Source: an uncultured Bacillota bacterium
GTDB lineage: Bacteria > Bacillota_I > Bacilli_A > Erysipelotrichales > Erysipelotrichaceae
Direction: 5' to 3'
Length of the DNA: 6,903 bases
Assembly (NCBI GenBank): GCA_946619805.1
Contig: CAMOMM010000052.1
Location: 1 to 6,903 of the forward strand
How positions within the stretch are numbered: position 1 is the stretch's first letter; each line of letters begins with the position of its first letter. Both the position numbers and the translations under genes were made by a program. Shown here in pieces: positions 1-5,490 of the stretch. The notes beneath the pieces are model-generated. The model saw nothing but the letters and a program-made list of their open reading frames with translations, had not been told where the DNA came from and did not search any database.

Positions 1-431
1 TCAGAGGCTATGCCCCGGAAAAGCTGAAGGGCATTGAATGGATTTGCTTTGGATCAAATGCCTTCAACGTAGTACTGCCGATTTATACCAGCACCGACAA
101 GGTTCCTAAGTATCTCTCAGAAACCACAAATGATGTTTCAACCGAGACATTCTACTGGGGTTCAAGACTGATCGGGGCTTTAGCTGATCCGCATTTCGGA
201 CAGTGCATTCAACTGGTAGAAAGATATCAGGGTGCCGTAGCTGCTCAATCTCATCAGATCATTAATGAATATGATAAGAAGATGAAGGCTGCCAGGGATT
301 TTACTCTGATCGATGAAGCCAACGAAAAACTTGCCGAAATGGGCAAGAGAGAAACAATTAAGTGCCTGAATAATGTTCTTCTGGAAGCCAGCAAGCAGAT
401 GAAAAACAATTACAATCGCGCTGATAACTAA
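1..431 (+). CDS. C69-family dipeptidase, C-terminal part (5' end outside window)
   Basis: The reading frame is open from base 3 to the TAA at 429-431 and encodes the last 142 residues. Peptidase family C69 enzymes (PepD type) are N-terminal-nucleophile hydrolases that cleave dipeptides in the cytoplasm. The visible part matches the family's C-terminal half: the GIEWICFGSNAFNVVLPIY stretch near residues 10-28, then STETFYWGSRLIGALAD, which corresponds to the conserved 'YW.NR..aaLaD.hf' region, then a charged helical tail (KKMKAARDFTLIDEAN and following). The catalytic N-terminal cysteine lies outside the window, so activity cannot be judged. Nothing suggests truncation at the 3' end; the frame ends normally just before a hairpin terminator. 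The family call is firm; the particular PepD paralogue is not determined. Confidence 0.88.
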   Translation, partial: RGYAPEKLKGIEWICFGSNAFNVVLPIYTSTDKVPKYLSETTNDVSTETFYWGSRLIGALADPHFGQCIQLVERYQGAVAAQSHQIINEYDKKMKAARDFTLIDEANEKLAEMGKRETIKCLNNVLLEASKQMKNNYNRADN

Positions 432-454
432 AGGGAACGCAAGTTCTCTTTTTT
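431..454 (+). terminator. Rho-independent terminator of the dipeptidase gene
   Basis: A 6-bp stem (GGGAAC at 433-438 with GTTCTC at 443-448, including one G-T pair) closes a GCAA loop of the GNRA type. A run of six T follows at 449-454. Two further A-T pairs can extend the stem at its base. It starts at the stop codon of the dipeptidase gene, and its core resembles the terminator at 903-928. Confidence 0.8.
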
Positions 455-456
455 GT

Positions 457-462
457 TATAAT
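457..462 (+). promoter_or_regulatory. Possible -10 box for the small membrane protein gene
   Basis: A perfect TATAAT lies 21 bases before the ATG at 484 and directly after the dipeptidase terminator. No good -35 is visible at the expected distance, because that stretch falls in the terminator stem. The promoter call is therefore tentative. Confidence 0.4.
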
Positions 463-483
463 GAAAAAAAGGACTGATGAATC

Positions 484-900
484 ATGAAAGATATTTATCC
501 TGTTTTAATGTTGTTGGGTGCAACAGGCATATACAGTATTCTTGCGATAGTCGCGTTAATTGTTGTAATAAAAAAGCTCATTGAAGCTGTCAAAAAGAAG
601 AAATGGACAGTCATTGTCCTGTCAGTGCTGCTGTGCAGCTTTTTGTCTTATTCCGTTTTTATCAGGGAGGGAAGCGTCAGGCTGCTGTGTGCCTGTTATG
701 GTCATCCGGTCATAGCGTATACTTTTCCCGGGGAAAAACTGCATGTCATGAATAGCGAGCAGTCCTTCCTGTATGGCTGGGAAGGAGCTGAGGTTAATAC
801 CGGAAAACGAGATTTTGAATTAATGCCGATAATGCCCAATATTGAGGTATATCGTATCGGCCCGGTATTTATATCCAAACTCTGGATATTCAATGGTTAG
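484..900 (+). CDS. Small two-helix membrane protein of unknown function
   Basis: I do not recognise this 138-residue protein. It has a hydrophobic helix at about residues 6-29, a short very basic loop (KKLIEAVKKKKW, 30-41), and a second helix at about 42-60. A C-terminal domain of about 78 residues follows. The basic loop predicts, by the positive-inside rule, that the loop is cytoplasmic and that both the N-terminus and the C-terminal domain face outward. The C-terminal domain holds two cysteines close together (CACYGHP, near 69-75), a run of aromatic and acidic residues, and a GPVFISKLWIFNG tail. The ATG at 484 is preceded by AAGGA at 469-473, ten bases away; an ATG at 477 is out of frame and closes quickly. 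The gene stands alone between two hairpin terminators, so it is probably its own transcription unit. It could be a remnant or an immunity-like protein, but nothing shows this. Confidence 0.7.
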   Translation: MKDIYPVLMLLGATGIYSILAIVALIVVIKKLIEAVKKKKWTVIVLSVLLCSFLSYSVFIREGSVRLLCACYGHPVIAYTFPGEKLHVMNSEQSFLYGWEGAEVNTGKRDFELMPIMPNIEVYRIGPVFISKLWIFNG

Positions 901-902
901 AA

Positions 903-928
903 GAAAAAGGAACGTAAGTTCCTTTTTC
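903..928. terminator. Bidirectional terminator between convergent genes
   Basis: An 11-bp perfect stem (903-913 with 918-928) closes a GTAA loop, which is a GNRA-type tetraloop on the plus strand. The stem base is AAAAA on the left and TTTTT on the right, so each strand gives a hairpin followed by a T-run. It lies just after the stop of the small membrane gene and just after the stop (TAG, 940-938) of the nucleotidyltransferase gene on the other strand. Confidence 0.88.
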
Positions 929-937
929 AATGAATCT

Positions 938-1654
938 CTATCTTTTCTTTTTCAGTGATTCAAGTATTGAATCAACATTTGATACAGTTGTGACCCCGGG
1001 ATAGTTTTCTTCAAAATCTATCAGTATCTCTTTAGCGTCATTTTCCAGTTGTCTTGTTGCTTCATACACATCATGAATATTGCTGGTATTTTTGAAAAGT
1101 GAGGAAATGAAAACTGTGGTATCATTTGGCAATGTATCCCACGAGCCATATAATTGCTCATACGCTTTTTGAATTTGCTCAAAGCTGATAGAATCATTCC
1201 TCTGAATATGTTCATCTAAAATGCCAACGATATCAGAAAGATCATTTTTATATTTTCTTCCCGACTTGAGCTTCATGGCTATCAGGTATTCTCTGGTGAT
1301 TGTACGGATGTCAACCATTTTATAGAATGTTTTGTAATATTCAGAGTATTGTACAAGCTTGTCTGAATAAGATTCAGTGCGGCGAAAATCAGAGTTCAGC
1401 CATCCGTTCGGAAGATCATGTTTATCTGACACTCTATTAACTGCTTCTTTAAAAGAAGCGGAAGCCTGGGTATAAGCATCTATATCGGTAGTTGATAATC
1501 TGAAAGAATAATTAATCAGAATTGAACCGCCACCAACAATAATGATTTCAGCATGCATACCGTTTCTGTTGAGTTTTCTATATTCTTTTGCGACTTCTTT
1601 CAGGTAAAGATCAAGGTTTTTCTTTGTTAATTCAAATCTGTTATCAGTTGACAT
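938..1654 (-). CDS. AbiEii/DUF6036-like nucleotidyltransferase, probable toxin of a TA module
   Basis: A 238-residue protein with the hallmarks of the minimal nucleotidyltransferase fold used by AbiEii-type toxins. A GGGS motif lies at 41-44 after a hydrophobic strand (AEIIIV). It is followed by STTDID with the metal-binding aspartates D57 and D59, and by PNGWLNSDF at 82-90, which I associate with the DUF6036 group. A downstream helix, YLIAMKLKSGRKYKNDLSDI (123-142), carries the conserved K/R and D residues. Proteins of this fold transfer nucleotides to RNA, often tRNA, or to other targets; the substrate here is unknown. The C-terminal hundred residues are helical and unrecognised. I chose the ATG at 1654; a GTG directly before it would add one residue. 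The start overlaps the upstream antitoxin gene by 11 bases, and no strong ribosome site is visible, so translational coupling is likely. Toxicity is inferred from family and context. Confidence 0.82.
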   Translation of the reverse strand: MSTDNRFELTKKNLDLYLKEVAKEYRKLNRNGMHAEIIIVGGGSILINYSFRLSTTDIDAYTQASASFKEAVNRVSDKHDLPNGWLNSDFRRTESYSDKLVQYSEYYKTFYKMVDIRTITREYLIAMKLKSGRKYKNDLSDIVGILDEHIQRNDSISFEQIQKAYEQLYGSWDTLPNDTTVFISSLFKNTSNIHDVYEATRQLENDAKEILIDFEENYPGVTTVSNVDSILESLKKKR

Positions 1655-2213
1655 CACGGATCTCGCTTTCTACGATGTTGTGTTTTAAAAATTCAGGAAT
1701 GGAGTTTTTAATAGCTTCCACATAATACTGGTCATTGCCGGTCGCGTTGACTAAGGCAATTACACTTGCTGGAAAAAGGATTTTTGATAACTTTGCTTTT
1801 CTGATATCATCATAATCTGTACATACTGGTATATTGTTTTCTCTGCTTAAATAATCTAACATGGAAAGAAGATATAGGGATTCAGGATACCACTGATCCT
1901 CGTAATACTCACGAATCTGATTAGACTGAAGTAATTCTATGATGAAAGGTATTTCTCCCATCATTTTTATCTTTTGGCAGGTTTCGCTTTTGAAGTTTTC
2001 AAATGATGGCCTGGTTTTCATGTAGGAATAAAGAAGCTTTTCCATCGGAACATCAATAGCAGATGATATTTTATATATTACTTCCCCGCTGGCCTTTGAA
2101 AGAGGAGTTTTATTTGTATATAAATCTCGTAAAGTTGAATAAGGTATGGAAGTGTCTTTTGATAATCTATACAGAGACATATCCATTTTATTCAGATAGT
2201 GTTTTAATAACAT
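1644..2213 (-). CDS. XRE-type helix-turn-helix regulator, probable antitoxin
   Basis: A 189-residue protein. Residues 12-62 form an XRE/Cro-like helix-turn-helix: MSLYRLSKDTSIPYSTLRDL, then a recognition-loop region, then EVIYKISSAIDVPMEKLL. This is the usual pattern of a DNA-binding repressor. The remaining 125 residues are mostly helical and unrecognised; they probably bind the partner nucleotidyltransferase. I take the ATG at 2213 because a near-ideal GGAGGTGA lies seven bases upstream. An in-frame ATG at 2231 would add six residues, but it lies at or upstream of the expected transcription start and before the ribosome site. The gene leads the two-gene operon and overlaps the nucleotidyltransferase gene. 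The 22-bp palindrome in its promoter suggests that the protein, alone or with the toxin, represses the operon. The DNA-binding part is clear; the antitoxin role is inferred from gene order and partner. Confidence 0.78.
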   Translation of the reverse strand: MLLKHYLNKMDMSLYRLSKDTSIPYSTLRDLYTNKTPLSKASGEVIYKISSAIDVPMEKLLYSYMKTRPSFENFKSETCQKIKMMGEIPFIIELLQSNQIREYYEDQWYPESLYLLSMLDYLSRENNIPVCTDYDDIRKAKLSKILFPASVIALVNATGNDQYYVEAIKNSIPEFLKHNIVESEIRDVN

Positions 2214-2219
2214 TTTATC

Positions 2220-2225
2220 ACCTCC
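2220..2225 (-). promoter_or_regulatory. Ribosome binding site that fixes the antitoxin start
   Basis: On the minus strand GGAGGTGA precedes the ATG at 2213, with seven bases between GGAGG and the start. It is the best ribosome site in the window. It decides for the 2213 start over the in-frame ATG at 2231, which would place this site inside the coding region. Confidence 0.8.
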
Positions 2226-2233
2226 ACACATAA

Positions 2234-2262
2234 ATTATAACGGTATACCGTTATAAAATCAA
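2234..2262 (-). promoter_or_regulatory. Promoter of the toxin-antitoxin operon
   Basis: On the minus strand a -35 TTGATT (2262-2257) and a perfect -10 TATAAT (2239-2234) are separated by exactly 17 bases. The expected transcription start, near 2227, gives a leader of only about 14 bases that contains the ribosome site. The palindrome at 2235-2256 fills the spacer and five of the six -10 bases, so a bound repressor would block RNA polymerase directly. Confidence 0.75.
2235..2256. promoter_or_regulatory. Perfect 22-bp palindrome, likely operator for autorepression
   Basis: The half-site TTATAACGGTA (2235-2245) is followed immediately by its exact reverse complement (2246-2256). All 22 positions are symmetric and there is no spacer. 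It sits inside the promoter of the operon whose first gene encodes an XRE-type DNA-binding protein, the classic layout for toxin-antitoxin autoregulation. Binding by this protein is inferred. Confidence 0.75.
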
Positions 2263-2366
2263 ACAATAATGATTTGTATAATCAGAAGGTTTCTATTCGT
2301 GTCTTATGGCTCACATAGTTTGGATTTCATTTTACACAAACACAGTTTTTTTGATGTGCCTGAAAG

Positions 2367-2396
2367 ATGACGATGATCGGGAAAAGAGAGTATAAT
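2367..2396 (+). promoter_or_regulatory. Probable promoter of the aldo/keto reductase gene
   Basis: A perfect TATAAT at 2391-2396 has a partial -35, ATGACG, at 2367-2372 with an 18-base spacer. The expected start near 2403 gives a leader of about 35 bases. The leader contains a small inverted repeat, TTATTA-ATA-TAATAA (2409-2423), just before the AAGGAG ribosome site at 2423-2428. The repeat may be an operator or only AT-rich sequence. Confidence 0.55.
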
Positions 2397-2436
2397 ATCA
2401 ATATAAGATTATTAATATAATAAAGGAGCAAAGCAT

Positions 2437-3549
2437 ATGAGTGTATTTACAGGAAAAGAAAAACTGAAACTCGGTTTTGGCTTAATGCGTCTGCCGAAGA
2501 ATGAAGACGGTTCAATTGATGTACCTCAGACCAGTCAGATGGTTGACCGGTTCATTGGAGCCGGAGGTACTTATTTTGATACGGCTTTTGCCTATCCTGG
2601 TTCTGAAGAGGCAATCAGACAGGCTCTGGTTGTCAGATACCCTCGTGACAGCTACACATTGGCTACGAAGCTGATGGTCCCACCAGAAGGTGTAAATGAA
2701 GAAGATGCCAAAAGAGAAATATATACTTCCCTGGAGAGAAGCGGAGCTGGGTATTTTGACTATTATCTGGTACATGCCATTCAGAGAAGCAACTATAAGA
2801 AGTATGAAGAATACGGTATCTGGGATTATGTAAAACAGTTAAAGGATCTGGGATTGATCAGGCATTATGGCTTCTCATTCCATGCTGATCCGGAATTACT
2901 GGAAGAACTGCTGCAGAAGCATCCTGATGCTGAATTTGTTCAGCTGCAGATCAACTATGCCGACTGGGAAAACCCGGGCGTTAATTCACGTATCAATTAT
3001 GAAATCTGTAAGAAATACGGCAAGCCTGTCGTGGTAATGGAACCGGTCAAGGGTGGCATTCTGGCTGACCCTATTGATGCCGCCAAGGCAATATTTGACA
3101 GGGAAAACAACGGCATGTCATATTCTTCCTGGGCATTGAGATTTGTTGCCAGCAAGGATAATCTCTTAGCCGTATTATCAGGCATGAGTTCAATTGAACA
3201 GATGCAGGATAACCTCAGCTTCATGAAGGATTTCAGACCATTGGATGAACATGAGGAAGAAGTCATCAGAGAAGTACAGGAAGCTTACAATGCCGACAAG
3301 TCCATTCCTTGTACGGCCTGCCGTTACTGTACCAAGGGCTGTCCGATGGAAATTCCTATTCCTGATATCTTCACGGTTCAGAACCGCAAGAAGGGAAGTC
3401 CGGAGTTCCGTACCAAGAGAGAATATGCTATTGTTACCCAGAATAAGGGTAAGGCAAGTGACTGCATTCAGTGCGGTCAGTGTGAAGGAGTATGCCCTCA
3501 GCATCTGCCGATCATTGATCTGCTGGTAGAATGTCAGGGACTGGAATAA
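2437..3549 (+). CDS. Aldo/keto reductase with C-terminal double 4Fe-4S motif
   Basis: A 370-residue cytoplasmic protein. Residues 10-270 form an aldo/keto reductase barrel with the complete catalytic tetrad: D48 and Y53 (FDTAFAY), K78 (ATKL) and H113 (VHAIQ). Family members reduce carbonyl groups with NAD(P)H. Residues 285-370 add a ferredoxin-like domain with two CxxCxxCxxxCP motifs: C292, C295, C298, C302 and C343, C346, C349, C353. These should hold two 4Fe-4S clusters, as in the iron-sulfur aldo/keto reductases common in anaerobes, so electrons may come from or go to ferredoxin. The substrate is unknown. The ATG at 2437 has AAGGAG eight bases upstream. The gene has its own promoter and no clear terminator after it, so some read-through into the antiterminator gene is possible. 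All expected residues are present; nothing looks broken. Confidence 0.92.
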   Translation: MSVFTGKEKLKLGFGLMRLPKNEDGSIDVPQTSQMVDRFIGAGGTYFDTAFAYPGSEEAIRQALVVRYPRDSYTLATKLMVPPEGVNEEDAKREIYTSLERSGAGYFDYYLVHAIQRSNYKKYEEYGIWDYVKQLKDLGLIRHYGFSFHADPELLEELLQKHPDAEFVQLQINYADWENPGVNSRINYEICKKYGKPVVVMEPVKGGILADPIDAAKAIFDRENNGMSYSSWALRFVASKDNLLAVLSGMSSIEQMQDNLSFMKDFRPLDEHEEEVIREVQEAYNADKSIPCTACRYCTKGCPMEIPIPDIFTVQNRKKGSPEFRTKREYAIVTQNKGKASDCIQCGQCEGVCPQHLPIIDLLVECQGLE

Positions 3550-3630
3550 CACAGGAATAAATTCTGGTTTTCTGGGGTTTTACTGAGTGAGATACACGCC
3601 GTCATCCGGTTTGTTGATAAATAAAACTCC

Positions 3631-3655
3631 ACAGTTTAAAGTTAACTTAAACAGT
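3631..3655. promoter_or_regulatory. Inverted repeat over the -35 region of the antiterminator gene
   Basis: The arms ACAGTTTAA (3631-3639) and TTAAACAGT (3647-3655) pair at eight of nine positions around a 7-base centre. The repeat lies immediately upstream of the TATAAT at 3662, where a -35 box would sit. This is a typical place for a repressor or activator site. The cognate regulator is unknown. Confidence 0.45.
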
Positions 3656-3661
3656 AAAAGT

Positions 3662-3667
3662 TATAAT
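3662..3667 (+). promoter_or_regulatory. -10 box of the antiterminator gene
   Basis: A perfect TATAAT with no good -35 at 16-18 bases, where the sequence is only AAGTTA-like. This suggests a promoter that needs an activator or is weak. The expected transcription start, near 3674, falls at the foot of the hairpin at 3673-3720. Confidence 0.5.
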
Positions 3668-3672
3668 TCAAT

Positions 3673-3724
3673 GACTCTTTTGAGGCTTATCCTTGGTTTC
3701 ATGGGAGCTGTTAAAGAGTCTTTT
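3673..3724 (+). terminator. Terminator-like hairpin in the leader of the antiterminator gene
   Basis: GACTCTTT (3673-3680) pairs perfectly with AAAGAGTC (3713-3720) and is followed by TTTT. The long interior can fold further: GGCTT at 3684-3688 with GAGCT at 3705-3709, including G-T pairs, and CC with GG at the tip. It lies between the -10 box and the ribosome site (GAGGT, 3728-3732). This is consistent with attenuation of an antiterminator gene by its own product. I could not match a canonical RAT sequence, and the T-run is short, so the call is tentative. Confidence 0.4.
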
Positions 3725-3741
3725 ACAGAGGTAGCAGGAAG

Positions 3742-4560
3742 ATGAAAGTCATCAAGAGCATCAATAACAACGTCTCGCACTGCGTTGACTCCAAAGGCCG
3801 TGAAGTAGTGGCTTTCGGCAAGGGAATTGGTTTTTTCAGGCCGGACGAAGACATTCCTCTCAACAGAATCAACAGAACTTTCTATAACGTCAAGGACACG
3901 GATTATGGGGTATTGCGCAATATTCCGACAATACTGATCAATGCTGCCATTTACATTACCGACTATGTGGCAGAAGAACTGAATGTCAACTATCCGTCAT
4001 CAATGGCATTGATTTTGGCTGACCACCTGGACTTTGCGATTACCAGAAAGGACAAGAACATTTATCTGGAACAGCCGATTCTGATGGACATTGCTCAGCT
4101 TTATCCCGAGGAAATGAGAGTTGCCCTGGAATCACTGAAGATCATTGAGAAGATGACAGGTGAAATCCTGCCAAGACGGGAAGCCGGAACATTAGCTCTG
4201 CACTTTGTGTCTGACAGGATCGAAACCAGACAGAAACCGCGCATTGACATTACGACAATCACCGAGGACTGCACCAGGATAATTGAAAGGGAACTGAACA
4301 CAACGATTGACAGAACAAGCTTTAACTACAACCGTTTTGTGACCCATCTGGATTATCTGATCCGCCGACTGGAGACCAAGGAACAGATTGAAAGTCAGAA
4401 CAGAGAACTGTATGAGCAGATCAGGAAGATGTATCCTGACTCCTTCAACTGTGCAGTCAAGCTGACCCAGTTCATCCGCAGCCAGACTGAATATGAGATA
4501 AATGATGAAGAAGTTCTTTACCTGGCCGTGCACATTAACCGCATGATTTCCCGTATTTAA
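3742..4560 (+). CDS. LicT/BglG-family transcription antiterminator (CAT-PRD1-PRD2)
   Basis: A 272-residue, full-length member of the BglG/LicT/SacY family. Residues 1-55 are the co-antiterminator RNA-binding domain (MKVIKSINNNVSHCVDSKGRE and GKGIGFF). Two PTS regulation domains follow at about 65-165 and 172-272. All four phosphorylatable histidines appear in their usual settings: H95 (ADHL), H154 (LALHF), H202 (THL) and H264 (AVHINR). Their spacing is the same as in Bacillus LicT, each shifted by about five residues. Such proteins bind a leader RNA hairpin and prevent termination when the cognate sugar is being transported, controlled by phosphorylation from EII and HPr. A GAGGT site lies nine bases before the ATG. 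There is no PTS permease or glycosidase next to it: a terminator follows and the next operon is convergent. The sugar and target operon are therefore unknown. I give no gene symbol because licT, bglG and sacY cannot be told apart here. Confidence 0.92.
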   Translation: MKVIKSINNNVSHCVDSKGREVVAFGKGIGFFRPDEDIPLNRINRTFYNVKDTDYGVLRNIPTILINAAIYITDYVAEELNVNYPSSMALILADHLDFAITRKDKNIYLEQPILMDIAQLYPEEMRVALESLKIIEKMTGEILPRREAGTLALHFVSDRIETRQKPRIDITTITEDCTRIIERELNTTIDRTSFNYNRFVTHLDYLIRRLETKEQIESQNRELYEQIRKMYPDSFNCAVKLTQFIRSQTEYEINDEEVLYLAVHINRMISRI

Positions 4561-4585
4561 ACGGGATCATATTCCATAACGTAAG

Positions 4586-4617
4586 AAAGTCACTTCCATT
4601 ATTCAGAAGTGACTTTT
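4586..4617. terminator. Terminator between the antiterminator gene and the convergent operon
   Basis: An 11-bp perfect stem (4586-4596 with 4606-4616) closes a 9-base loop and ends in TTTT at 4614-4617. The minus strand also ends in a T-rich stretch, so it may serve both genes. A smaller 6-bp hairpin (TCCCGT at 4549-4554 with ACGGGA at 4561-4566) overlaps the antiterminator stop codon. Confidence 0.85.
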
Positions 4618-4643
4618 AATGTGTCTGTTTCAGTATTTACTGA

Positions 4644-5489
4644 TTATTTCTCAAATACCTGTGAGGTAAAGACATTCAGGTGAAGGTAAGTTCCCTGCTG
4701 GGTAAAGAACAGTACTCCTTCCAGGATGTCATTGTATTCAAAGTTAATGGTCTTATCCGGAGTGACTATGCTGTAGGTAAGAGGTTCAGGATAGGAGAAA
4801 CTCAGAACACAGTCACGGATGCTGTAATAGAGAACATAGCGCTGAGAACCGTTGCCGTAGGTATCAGTAGCAGTAAGCCAGGCTGCTGTCCCCTGGAAAG
4901 TCAGATCAGTTGGATAAGCGGTTGGATAGGAATATCCCGGTGTGATCAGGCCTTTCCAGCTGCCATCCAGCGAGATGCCATTGGCATTATATGAATCAAC
5001 TGATGAAGAGTTTACTTCCTGTTTTGATTCCGTATAGAACAGTTTCTCCTGGGAGAACGGATCAAGCAGGACAATACCGTCCTTTCTGACTTCAATGTCA
5101 CCGCCGGCTTTGACATAATAACAATCCATTTCGTGAGCGGTGGCATCACTGGTTTCAGGATAAGCCCCAACTGCCTGGTAAGTCAGTTCTGTCTGATTCC
5201 AGGTCAGAGGGATGAAGTATGATCCGTTATAGAACCATCCGGTATCTTCATCAAAGTGTACCAGAGAGGTTCCGCACTCGTAAGTTCCCGGCCCGAACTT
5301 AAAGGAATGGATGTCCCATAAACCGATATTGATAGTCAAAGGCATTATCAATAAGGTGGATGTCAGCAGTATTTTCAGCTTACGGGCAAGCATCCATCTT
5401 CTTTCTTTTTTCTCTTCTTTTTTCCGGCGGCTGGCCTGGTAACCCAGGTTAAACTCCGCAGGATGCGGGCGGAACTCAGAATTGTTCAT
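4644..5489 (-). CDS. Single-pass membrane protein with large outer beta-rich domain, unknown function
   Basis: I do not recognise this 281-residue protein. The first 38 residues are polar and very basic (RRKKEEKKERR at 21-31). A hydrophobic helix follows at about 39-58, so the remaining 220 residues should face outward. That part is rich in Y, T, G, S and aromatic residues with alternating strand-like patterns. It may hold two related beta modules, one starting near FGPGTYECG (65-73) and one near LDGSWKGLI (174-182); the GxW start is reminiscent of lipocalin-like or DUF5640-type sheets, but this is only a resemblance. Three cysteines (72, 123, 227) lie in the outer part. The gene starts one base after the stop of the MscS-like gene, so it is probably coupled to it; M33 is a possible alternative start. 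It is the last gene of the operon. No catalytic motif is visible. Confidence 0.72.
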   Translation of the reverse strand: MNNSEFRPHPAEFNLGYQASRRKKEEKKERRWMLARKLKILLTSTLLIMPLTINIGLWDIHSFKFGPGTYECGTSLVHFDEDTGWFYNGSYFIPLTWNQTELTYQAVGAYPETSDATAHEMDCYYVKAGGDIEVRKDGIVLLDPFSQEKLFYTESKQEVNSSSVDSYNANGISLDGSWKGLITPGYSYPTAYPTDLTFQGTAAWLTATDTYGNGSQRYVLYYSIRDCVLSFSYPEPLTYSIVTPDKTINFEYNDILEGVLFFTQQGTYLHLNVFTSQVFEK

Positions 5490-5490
5490 C

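Noticed and set aside
2214..2231. Longer antitoxin start at the ATG at 2231 (six extra residues)
   Set aside because: It lies at or upstream of the transcription start expected from TATAAT at 2239-2234, and it would bury the ideal GGAGGTGA site inside the gene.
2277..2282. Second TATAAT on the plus strand in the divergent region
   Set aside because: No -35 at a usable distance, and no gene starts soon after; the TATAAT at 2391 fits the reductase better.
3190..3552. Open frames on both strands overlapping the end of the reductase gene
   Set aside because: The reductase frame holds the two cysteine cluster motifs; the others have no recognisable features or ribosome sites.
3550..3570. Small hairpin after the reductase stop as its terminator
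   Set aside because: The stem CAGGAAT/ATTCTG has a bulge and a two-base loop, and the sequence after it has no real T-run.
3574..3605. GGGTTTTACTG resembling the 5' half of a LicT-type RAT site
   Set aside because: The matching 3' half (GCAGGCAAAACC-like) is absent, no overlapping terminator follows, and it lies upstream of the predicted promoter.
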